This document shows positions 58,043 through 64,000 of a DNA stretch of 64,000 nucleotides, piece after piece (within the stretch, counting starts at the first letter, position 1; every line of letters begins with the position of its first letter). Location: contig NZ_CP095045.1 of NCBI RefSeq assembly GCF_022919155.1, positions 496,001 to 560,000 on the forward strand. The letters are read 5' to 3'. Origin of the DNA: Leucobacter allii (lineage in GTDB: Bacteria; Actinomycetota; Actinomycetes; Actinomycetales; Microbacteriaceae). The notes under the pieces are model-generated. The model was given only the letters and a program-made list of their open reading frames with translations, was not told the DNA's origin and did no database searches. The position numbers and the translations under genes are program-made.

Positions 58043-59208
58043 GAGGCCCGCCGTTCGGCTCCGACGTCGATGACGGTCGAGGCCACGCGCTCCGTCACGG
58101 CCCGCATCGAGTGGTGCACCCCGGCCCAGTCGGCGAGCCGCTCGCGTTCTGCCGCGGTCGCGGGGGCATCGGCCGCTGCGCGCATGGCCGCGGCGATGGC
58201 CTCGGCGTCGTAGTCGACGGCCCGTCCCGCCACGACCTCTCGCGCCGCGCGATCGATGAACGGCCCCGTCGGCCCCGGCCCCGCGAAGATCACGGGGCAG
58301 CCGGTCGCCAGCGAGGAGTAGGCCTTCGAGGTGAAGGCGTACTCGTAGCCCCCGCCGGGTCTGAGCGTCGCGAGGCTCGCGACGGCGCGCGCGAGCTGGG
58401 GCCGGAGCTCCGAGGCCGCGACCGGCCCGGCGAACTCCACGCGATCGGCGACCCCGAGCGCCCGAGCGCGGGCCCGCATGCCCGCCTCGTCCGTCCCGTT
58501 CCCGATGAAGCGCAGCCGGTACCCCTCGTGTGTTCGGGCGAAGGCGGCGAACGCGTCGACGAGCACGTCGGCGCCGTGCAGCTCGGAGTACGTGCCGGCG
58601 TAGACGAACACCGGCTCGACCGGTGCCGCCTGGTAGCGGAACACGGTGGTGTCCGCACCGAAGCCGGTCACCTCGACGGGGGTGCCCACGCCGAGCTCGC
58701 GCACGCGGTCGACGACGCCCTGCGAGATGGTCACCATGCGGGCGGCCCCGCGCATCGCGAAGCGCTCCAGTGCGCGCAGCACCCGAACGACGAGGCCCGA
58801 ACCGGTCGCCTGCCCTGCGGCATCCGACCAGATGTCCGCGGCGTCGTAGACGTACGGGATCCGGCGGAGCGCGCACACGATCCGCACCACGGCGCCCGTC
58901 GTCGGCGGCGGTTCGACGAAGACGACGTCCGCGCGACGGACGGTGAGCAGCCGGACGACGAGTGGGAGATCGAAGCTCAGATACTGCAGGTATCCCTTGA
59001 CGTAGCCGTTGCGGTCGCGGAGCACCGGGAACGTGCGGATCCGCTCGCCGCGCGAGCCGTCGCCCTGCCCGGGCAGCGGCTTCGCCGTCAGCACCTCGAC
59101 CTCGGCCCCCGCGGCGCGCAGGGCGTCGGCGACGCCGCCGAGGAAGAACGACGCCGCGGCGGGCTCCGGCCGGTAGATGCGCGAGGCGATGACGACGCGC
59201 ACGCTCAC
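58039..59208 (-). CDS. Glycosyltransferase family 4 (WbuB-like)
   Basis: This 389-residue canonical GT4 enzyme opens VVIASRIYRPEPAAASFFLGGVADALRAAGAEVEVLTA. It continues with YVYDAADIWSDAA and FVYAGTYSELHGADVLVDAF (about 215-234), and ends with YEYAFTSKAYSSLATGCPVIFAG (about 292-314), the nucleotide-sugar binding helix. The layout resembles WbuB-type N-acetylfucosaminyl transferases, but donor prediction is not safe. The GTG start overlaps the stop of paralogue B by 4 bases and its stop overlaps paralogue A, so it is embedded within the paralogue set. Confidence 0.87.
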   Translation of the reverse strand: MSVRVVIASRIYRPEPAAASFFLGGVADALRAAGAEVEVLTAKPLPGQGDGSRGERIRTFPVLRDRNGYVKGYLQYLSFDLPLVVRLLTVRRADVVFVEPPPTTGAVVRIVCALRRIPYVYDAADIWSDAAGQATGSGLVVRVLRALERFAMRGAARMVTISQGVVDRVRELGVGTPVEVTGFGADTTVFRYQAAPVEPVFVYAGTYSELHGADVLVDAFAAFARTHEGYRLRFIGNGTDEAGMRARARALGVADRVEFAGPVAASELRPQLARAVASLATLRPGGGYEYAFTSKAYSSLATGCPVIFAGPGPTGPFIDRAAREVVAGRAVDYDAEAIAAAMRAAADAPATAAERERLADWAGVHHSMRAVTERVASTVIDVGAERRAS

Positions 59209-60377
59209 GCCTCCAGGAACTCGCGCATGAGCACCTCGCGCGAGAAGTCGCCGTTATGGAGGCGCCGCACGAACTCCGGGCCCTGCGCCGCGATGCTCCG
59301 GTAGTGCTCACGGCGGGCGGCGATGTCCCTGAGCGTCTGCTCCAGGTTCTCGACCGTCGTCTCCGGGATGGGGAGCGGCACCCCGGCACGCCGTTCGCTC
59401 TCGTCGCGCACCTGATCGCTGACGTGCGCCAGCACGATCCTGCCCGCGGCCATGGTCTCGCAGGCCGCGACTCCGTAGTCGCCCGCGCGGAACTGGTCGA
59501 GCACCACGTCGGCGTCGGCGAAGACCGCGGGCATCTCGTCGTTCGGGATGCCCCGCAGCTCGACGTACTCGATGAGGCCCTCCTCGTGGAGCTTGCGGGC
59601 GACCGGGGTGACGAAGGTGGTGCCCTTCGGGATCGGGTTCGTCGGGGCGTGCACCACCTTGAGCCGCTCGCGCTGCAGCACGGGGACGTCGTTCGCCCAT
59701 TTCCCCGGATCGATGATGACCCCGAGGAGGTGGGCATCTGGCAGGTCGAGGAGGAGACCGGCCGTCGAGACGAAGGTGGGGAGCTGCAACTCGTCGATGA
59801 GCTGCAGGTTCTTCGCGACCACGGGCTCGACGAGCGCGGGATCCACCCACTCGCTGTCGCGGAAGTAGGACCACTGCTCGAGCTCGGCGTGCCGCGAGGG
59901 CAAGCGCACGTCGGTGCCGTGTCCGACGAATCCGACGCGCAGCCCCGCGTCCTGCAGCAGCTCGATCTGCCGGCGCATGTCGCCCGAGAACATCCCTCCG
60001 AGGATGGGGAAGCACGCCTCGATGAGCACGTGCGTGTAGTCGCGCCTGAGCGCGTCGAGCATTGCGCCCTGCCAGGCCCGGGAATGCTCCGCCGTCCGCC
60101 AGGTCACCGTGTAATCCGCGGCGTAGCGCAGCGGATTGTTGGCCTCATGGACGTAGTTGCGGGCCGAGACCCGGCCCGTGCTCTCGACGGCTCGGGACCA
60201 GCGATAGCCCTGGCCCGCGTAGTTCACCGGGCCCACGAGCAGACGGATCGGCTTGCTCGGGTCCGGCACGGGCGGCGGCGGGGGCTGCACCCCCTGCATC
60301 CGATCGACGCCCGAGGCGATCGCATCCTGCAGAGGCTTCGGGATGAGCTTCCACGCGCGTTCAGCGGCCGGGTGCAT
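59205..60377 (-). CDS. GT-B glycosyltransferase, paralogue B of three
   Basis: This 390-residue paralogue has LLVGPVNYAGQGYRWSRAVES near residues 45-65, YTHVLIEACFPILG, FVGHGTDVRLPSRHAEL, FVSTAGLLLDLPDAH and MPAVFADADVVLDQFRAGDYGVAACETMAAGRIVL. The first 40 residues include a Pro-rich linker (PPPPPVPDP) absent from A and C. It overlaps paralogue C by 17 bases and the GT4 gene by 4. The block order matches A and C throughout, consistent with duplication and divergence; each probably adds a different residue or acts at a different linkage. Confidence 0.78.
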   Translation of the reverse strand: MHPAAERAWKLIPKPLQDAIASGVDRMQGVQPPPPPVPDPSKPIRLLVGPVNYAGQGYRWSRAVESTGRVSARNYVHEANNPLRYAADYTVTWRTAEHSRAWQGAMLDALRRDYTHVLIEACFPILGGMFSGDMRRQIELLQDAGLRVGFVGHGTDVRLPSRHAELEQWSYFRDSEWVDPALVEPVVAKNLQLIDELQLPTFVSTAGLLLDLPDAHLLGVIIDPGKWANDVPVLQRERLKVVHAPTNPIPKGTTFVTPVARKLHEEGLIEYVELRGIPNDEMPAVFADADVVLDQFRAGDYGVAACETMAAGRIVLAHVSDQVRDESERRAGVPLPIPETTVENLEQTLRDIAARREHYRSIAAQGPEFVRRLHNGDFSREVLMREFLEA

Positions 60378-61593
60378 CCGGGTGCTCCTTTCGGTCGGCG
60401 TTCGAGATCCAATGCTCGCTCAGCACCCGCGCGGCGAAGCGCCCGTCGTGCACCGCCTCGACGAAGGCCGGGCCGTCGGTCCGGAGCGCGGAGAGATCGG
60501 GGTGCGCGGCGAGCCGTCGCAGTTCCTGCTCGAGGCTGCCGGGCGTCGCCTCGATCACGGGGAGCTCCCTCCCGCTCGCCGCGCGCACCGTCTCCCGCAC
60601 ACGCGGAGACACCTGCCCGACGACGAGGCAGCCTGCCGCCATGGCTTCGCAGGCGGCGACGCCGTAGGAGCCCGCGCGGAACTGGTCGAGCATCACGTCG
60701 GCCTCGGCGAAGCGCGCCGGCACCTCCCGGGACGGGACGCCCTGGATCAGGCTGAACTCGATGAGCCCCTCGTCCTGCAGCCGTTCCAGTACGGGCATGA
60801 CGAGCTGCGTCCCCTTGTACGCGGCGACCGATGGTGCGTGGACGACGCGCAGGGGCGTACCCGGGGCGCGCTCGACGCGCTGCGGCGCCGCCCAGCGAAG
60901 CGGATCGACGGCGACCGGGCACCAGTGGGCGTTCGGCAGGTCCGCGAGCAGGTCCGGAGTGGACACGAACAGGGGGCGCCCGCTGCGCTCGAGCAGTGCG
61001 ATGTTGCGCGCCGCGATCGCCTCCGCGCGCGGCAGGTAGACGGCCGGATCGGCGTAATAGGAGAGCGGGTTGTCCTCGATGTGCCGCGAGGGCAGACGGG
61101 CGTCGGTGCCGTGCGCGAGGTAGGCGACGTCCACGCCCCGCTCGCCGAGCGCCTCCGCCTGCCGTTCCACCGAGCGCCCCAGCAACCGGCCGAACGGAGG
61201 CTCCTCGGCCTCGATGAGCACGTGCGTGGCGCGCGACGCCGCCGCGAACTGGCGGCGCTGCCACTCGGGATCGTTGTGGTAGGTGCCGACGGGGACGACG
61301 AGGTCGGCGTCGAAGGAGAAACCGCCCGGCACATCGATCGCCATGTTGCGCGCGGAGATGCCCGCGTCCGAGCGTTCAAGCGCACGCGCCCACGCGGTGC
61401 CCTGCGCCGAGTAATTAACGGGGGCGATGAGCACGCGCACGGGGCGCTCCTCGAAACTCGTCGCGGGCACGCTTCCGCGCGGGGCGGGCCGGCCGAGCCG
61501 ACGGGCGGCGAGGCGCCCGATCGGGCTCATCGGCGCATCGGCGATGCGGTCGATCGCCCGGTTGACCCAGGACGGCAGGCTGTTGCGGTTCAC
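60361..61593 (-). CDS. GT-B glycosyltransferase, paralogue C of three
   Basis: This 410-residue paralogue shows LIAPVNYSAQGTAWARALER (about 50-69), THVLIEAEEPPFG, YLAHGTDARLPSRHIED, FVSTPDLLADLPNAHWCPV and VPARFAEADVMLDQFRAGSYGVAACEAMAAGCLVVG. It is nearer to A than B in the central WCPV block. It is the first gene of the minus-strand glycosyltransferase run (GTG start), divergent from the deacetylase-like gene. The 99-base gap upstream contains a 12-bp stem hairpin at 61641-61669. No membrane segment is visible. Confidence 0.78.
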   Translation of the reverse strand: MNRNSLPSWVNRAIDRIADAPMSPIGRLAARRLGRPAPRGSVPATSFEERPVRVLIAPVNYSAQGTAWARALERSDAGISARNMAIDVPGGFSFDADLVVPVGTYHNDPEWQRRQFAAASRATHVLIEAEEPPFGRLLGRSVERQAEALGERGVDVAYLAHGTDARLPSRHIEDNPLSYYADPAVYLPRAEAIAARNIALLERSGRPLFVSTPDLLADLPNAHWCPVAVDPLRWAAPQRVERAPGTPLRVVHAPSVAAYKGTQLVMPVLERLQDEGLIEFSLIQGVPSREVPARFAEADVMLDQFRAGSYGVAACEAMAAGCLVVGQVSPRVRETVRAASGRELPVIEATPGSLEQELRRLAAHPDLSALRTDGPAFVEAVHDGRFAARVLSEHWISNADRKEHPDAPGR

Positions 61594-61640
61594 GCGACCC
61601 GCTGGCCTGCTCGCATCGATTCCATGCGGGCCATCCTATC

Positions 61641-61669
61641 CCGGCGCGGATGGGGATCATCCGCGCCGG
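61641..61669. repeat. Perfect 12-bp inverted repeat, 5-nt loop
   Basis: CCGGCGCGGATG (61641-61652) pairs exactly with its reverse complement (61658-61669). It lies just upstream of a TATCAT hexamer in a divergent promoter region, so it is better explained as an operator or structured element than as a terminator. Confidence 0.7.
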
Positions 61670-61678
61670 ACGCCCCGC

Positions 61679-61684
61679 TATCAT
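61679..61684 (+). promoter_or_regulatory. Putative -10 (TATCAT) for the deacetylase-like gene
   Basis: TATCAT ends 8 bases before the ATG at 61693 and lies 9 bases after the 12-bp inverted repeat, which would cover the -35 region. Confidence 0.45.
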
Positions 61685-61692
61685 GGGGGATC

Positions 61693-62367
61693 ATGACGAC
61701 CGCCGCGGCCGAGACCTACGACTACTCGCTGAAGTCCTACGCCGACACGCTCCGGGCGTACCGGGAGGCCGGCTACGCGGTGACGAGCTTCGCGCAGTAC
61801 CTCGACGACCCGCAGCCGCGGCACCTGATCCTGCGGCACGACATCGACAACACCATCGAGCAGGCCATGCGCGTCGCCCGGATCGACGCCGAGGCGGGCT
61901 GCTCCTCGACGATCTTCCTGCGGGTGCACGCCCGCGGATACAACCTCATGAGTCTGCAGTCCCTGCAGTTCATCCAGGAGATGGAACAGCTCGGACACGA
62001 GGTGCAGCTCCACCTGGAGGGAGGGCTGTGCGATTGGCTGGGCGGTGACAACCACGAGTGGGCGGATCGCCAGCGCGCGGTCTTCGAGGCGGCGGTCGGC
62101 CGCCCGCTCGGCGGGTTTAGCTCGCACGAGCCCGCGCGCATGGGCGGGATGGCCTTCGCGAACGCGCTGCTCGAACGCTGGAGCGACAGCGTCGCGTACC
62201 ACGCCTACGAGGAGCGCTTCATGATGCCGCACATGAAGTACCTGAGCGACTCGAGCGGCCGCTGGCGCGAGGGGCACTTCGGCATGTGGGTCGGCAAGGA
62301 ACCGCTCATGCAGGTGCTGACCCACCCGTTCTGGTGGTTCGAGAAGGTGCCGGCGGAGAACTACTGA
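61693..62367 (+). CDS. Polysaccharide deacetylase-like (NodB-fold) protein
   Basis: This 224-residue protein has LILRHDIDNTIEQA (about 36-49), the RHD-x-D form of NodB motif 1. It continues with SSTIFLRVHARGYN, LGHEVQLHLEG (about 98-108) as the metal-His region, and VLTHPFWWF near the C-terminus. This cytosolic variant, without signal peptide, is common in polysaccharide clusters and may deacetylate a sugar intermediate. The ATG at 61693 is in frame with the conserved core; the ATG at 61683 is not. It converges with the LpxD-like gene after a 15-base gap. Confidence 0.78.
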   Translation: MTTAAAETYDYSLKSYADTLRAYREAGYAVTSFAQYLDDPQPRHLILRHDIDNTIEQAMRVARIDAEAGCSSTIFLRVHARGYNLMSLQSLQFIQEMEQLGHEVQLHLEGGLCDWLGGDNHEWADRQRAVFEAAVGRPLGGFSSHEPARMGGMAFANALLERWSDSVAYHAYEERFMMPHMKYLSDSSGRWREGHFGMWVGKEPLMQVLTHPFWWFEKVPAENY

Positions 62368-62382
62368 CCCGCCCCGCGCCCG

Positions 62383-63285
62383 CTAGCGCTTGTTGTCGCC
62401 GAGACGCTTCGCAGGGTTCCCGATCCGCACCTCGTTCTCGGGGATGGATTTCACCGCGACGGCGCCGATCCCGAGCAGCGCGTCCTTGCCGAGCGTCAGT
62501 CCCTGGATGACCGATGCGTTGGGGCCGATCCAGACGTCGTCCTCGATGGTCACGCTGCCGGAGACTTCCGCGCAGGCCGTGATGATCACGTTGCGGCCGA
62601 TGCGGCAGTTGTGCGCGATGTGCACGTGGTCGTCGATCTTCGTATAGTCGCCCACGACGGTCGGCGCGATCGTCCCCGAGCACACCGTGGTGAAATTCCC
62701 CACCTCGATGTGCGCGCCGAGTCGCACGGAGCCGATGTGCGGCACGTGGAAATTGTTGCCGTGCTCGTCCTTCTCGATGCCGAAGCCCTCCTCGCCGATC
62801 ACGGCGTGGCTCTTGACGAGCGCGTGCTCGCCGACGGTCACGTCCCGGCCGATGACGACGTGATCGCGGATCTCGGCGTGCGCCTCGATGACGGCCCCCG
62901 CGCGCACCACCGTGTACTCTCCAATGTGCGCGGTCTCGTGGACGACGGCGGTGCGATCGACGCGCGCCGTCGGCGCCACGCCGGCTTCGGTGCGCGGCGC
63001 GAAATGCCGCGCGACGGTCCGTCCGAAGGCCGCGCGAGGATTGTCGACGAGGATGAGCGCACCGCTCGCGCCCTCGGGGAGCGACGTGCCGACGGGGGCG
63101 AGGATTACGGCCCCCGTGCGCGCGGCGGCGTCGAACGCGGCCTCGAACCTCTGCGTATCTCCCACGAAGGTGAGGGTGCCCGCCGTCGCATCGACGAGCG
63201 GAGCGGGGGTCGTGACGGCCAGGTTCTCGCCGAGAAGCGTTGCGGAGAGCTCGGCGGCGAGAGCCTGCGCATGAAGAGCAGTCAT
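62383..63285 (-). CDS. LpxD-like hexapeptide acyltransferase
   Basis: This 300-residue protein has an N-terminal uridine-binding-like domain (about 1-95) as in LpxD. A left-handed beta-helix (about 100-270) has many hexapeptide turns (IGEYTVVRAGAVIEAHAEI, IGRDVTVGEHALV), with HVPHIGSVRLG and DDHVHIAHNCRIG, where the His of HIAHN matches the LpxD catalytic base. Lipid A genes are not expected in this organism, so an N-acyltransferase for an amino-sugar nucleotide is the better reading. TACAGT ends 6 bases before the ATG. It is divergent from a Gfo/Idh dehydrogenase, which could act in the same pathway. Confidence 0.83.
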   Translation of the reverse strand: MTALHAQALAAELSATLLGENLAVTTPAPLVDATAGTLTFVGDTQRFEAAFDAAARTGAVILAPVGTSLPEGASGALILVDNPRAAFGRTVARHFAPRTEAGVAPTARVDRTAVVHETAHIGEYTVVRAGAVIEAHAEIRDHVVIGRDVTVGEHALVKSHAVIGEEGFGIEKDEHGNNFHVPHIGSVRLGAHIEVGNFTTVCSGTIAPTVVGDYTKIDDHVHIAHNCRIGRNVIITACAEVSGSVTIEDDVWIGPNASVIQGLTLGKDALLGIGAVAVKSIPENEVRIGNPAKRLGDNKR

Positions 63286-63291
63286 GTCACC

Positions 63292-63297
63292 ACTGTA
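63292..63297 (-). promoter_or_regulatory. Putative -10 (TACAGT) for a leaderless LpxD-like mRNA
   Basis: TACAGT on the minus strand ends 6 bases before the ATG at 63285, the same hexamer and spacing as at the antiporter gene. Confidence 0.5.
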
Positions 63298-63332
63298 GTG
63301 CGCCCGACTCGAATCGCAGCGGACGGGGGACC

Positions 63333-63338
63333 TAGACT
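63333..63338 (+). promoter_or_regulatory. Putative -10 (TAGACT) for the Gfo/Idh gene
   Basis: TAGACT lies in the 14-base string CCTAGACTGGAGGG shared with the promoter region at 17319-17332. The leader to 63402 would contain GGAGG. Confidence 0.4.
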
Positions 63339-63401
63339 GGAGGGGGACCGCGCGGCTCGGATGCGCGCGGATCGGCAGTCCGTAGTTGGAGGAACAGCAA
63401 T

Positions 63402-64000
63402 ATGGCGAACCCGAACATCGTCCTTTTCGGAGCCGGAACGATGGGGCGCAACCATGCGCGGATCATCTCCTCCTCGGCGCGTGCGAACCTCGTCGGCATC
63501 GTCGACCCGTTCGAGGCGAGCGGACGCGCGGCGACCGAGCAGTACGGCGGCGAGTGGTACCCCGAGGCCGAGGATGCGCTCCGCGCCGCCGATGCCGTCG
63601 TGGTCGCCGCGTCGACCGAGTACCACTACGACATCGCGAAGCAGATCCTCGACGCGGGCCTGCCGGTGCTCATCGAGAAGCCCGTCTGCCCCTCCCTCGA
63701 GCAGACCGAGGAGATCCTCTCCGCGGCCGAGCGGCGCGGGGTGCCCGTGCAGTGCGGGTTCCTCGAGCGCTACAACGCCGGCGTGATCGCGGCGAAGGCC
63801 CTCATCGAGGATCCCGTCTACGTCCGCGCCGAGCGGCATTCGCCGTACTGGTCGCGCATCAAGACGGGCGTGGCCTGGGACATGCTCGTGCACGACGCCG
63901 ACCTCGTCTCGAACCTCTACGGCGCCGCCACGCCCGAGTCCGTGAGCGCCGAGCTCGGGTACTTCCACCCCGAGTCGCTTCCCGGAGCGGAGGACGTCAT
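63402..64000 (+). CDS. Gfo/Idh/MocA-family sugar dehydrogenase, truncated by the window edge
   Basis: The first 199 codons are present. The N-terminal Rossmann domain has IVLFGAGTMGRNHARI (residues 6-21), IEKPV at 91-95 (the family EKP motif, whose Lys is catalytic) and WDMLVHDADL at 159-168, where the Asp-His pair follows the family pattern. Family members oxidise or reduce sugar nucleotides or inositols with NAD(P); WbpB/GnnA-type members oxidise the 3-position of amino-sugar nucleotides. With the DegT aminotransferase and LpxD-like acyltransferase this could make a 3-acylamido sugar, which is inference. The ATG has GGAGG upstream. The C-terminal half is outside the window. Confidence 0.87.
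   Translation, partial: MANPNIVLFGAGTMGRNHARIISSSARANLVGIVDPFEASGRAATEQYGGEWYPEAEDALRAADAVVVAASTEYHYDIAKQILDAGLPVLIEKPVCPSLEQTEEILSAAERRGVPVQCGFLERYNAGVIAAKALIEDPVYVRAERHSPYWSRIKTGVAWDMLVHDADLVSNLYGAATPESVSAELGYFHPESLPGAEDV

Overview
The window is very GC-rich (about 70% or more by eye) and uses GTG and TTG starts freely. It also carries actinobacterial marks: LGFP repeats, a LytR-CpsA-Psr ligase, a DUF2304/GT2 pair, and many start codons only 6-9 bases after a TANNNT hexamer. This points to an actinomycete, most plausibly a member of the Microbacteriaceae (Leucobacter or Microbacterium type); the genus cannot be fixed from the sequence. I saw no rRNA, tRNA, transposase or CRISPR array.

Left part (1-13 kb), mixed metabolism: an ornithine cyclodeaminase-like enzyme (-); a DNase I-fold phosphoesterase and a secreted lytic transglycosylase (+); a phosphonate-type locus (PhnX-like hydrolase and GntR on -, FAD amine oxidase on +) with two matching operator candidates; an MFS drug exporter-MarR operon whose promoter is covered by two TTGA-N6-TCAA operators; purK, purE and an MFS exporter.

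Middle part (about 12-38 kb), cell-wall glycopolymer assembly: glycosyltransferases, galE, an LCP ligase, an OpgB-like phosphoglycerol transferase, and a large surface hydrolase (CHAP, Ig-like, seven FG-GAP repeats, SLH). Next come a LicD-methyltransferase fusion, a Bcs1-type two-domain CDP-ribitol synthase, two pyruvyltransferase-family proteins flanking a GT2-TagF fusion, a secreted LGFP protein and a TagGH-type ABC exporter. The exporter ATPase has a C-terminal LGFP domain closely matching its secreted neighbour. Together these suggest a ribitol-phosphate teichoic-acid-like polymer that is made, exported and attached to the wall.

Right part (38-64 kb), further surface polysaccharide genes: LpxA-like and LpxD-like hexapeptide acyltransferases, a GT-C-like membrane protein, a DUF2304/GT2 pair, two acyltransferase-SGNH proteins and a stand-alone acyltransferase. 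It also holds a DegT aminotransferase, a lipid-linked-sugar ABC flippase, a Tat-exported phospholipase C-like enzyme and a Na+/H+ antiporter-like protein. An ACP-SDR-KAS III cassette probably makes a dedicated acyl group. Three paralogous glycosyltransferases are interleaved with a canonical GT4. The window ends in a polysaccharide deacetylase-like gene and a truncated Gfo/Idh/MocA dehydrogenase.

The most notable observations are the exporter ATPase with an LGFP domain, the dedicated acyl cassette, the ribitol-phosphate branch with coiled-coil-tailed partners, the LicD-methyltransferase fusion, thirteen candidate leaderless promoters, and two strong palindromic elements at 8833-8891 and 61641-61669.
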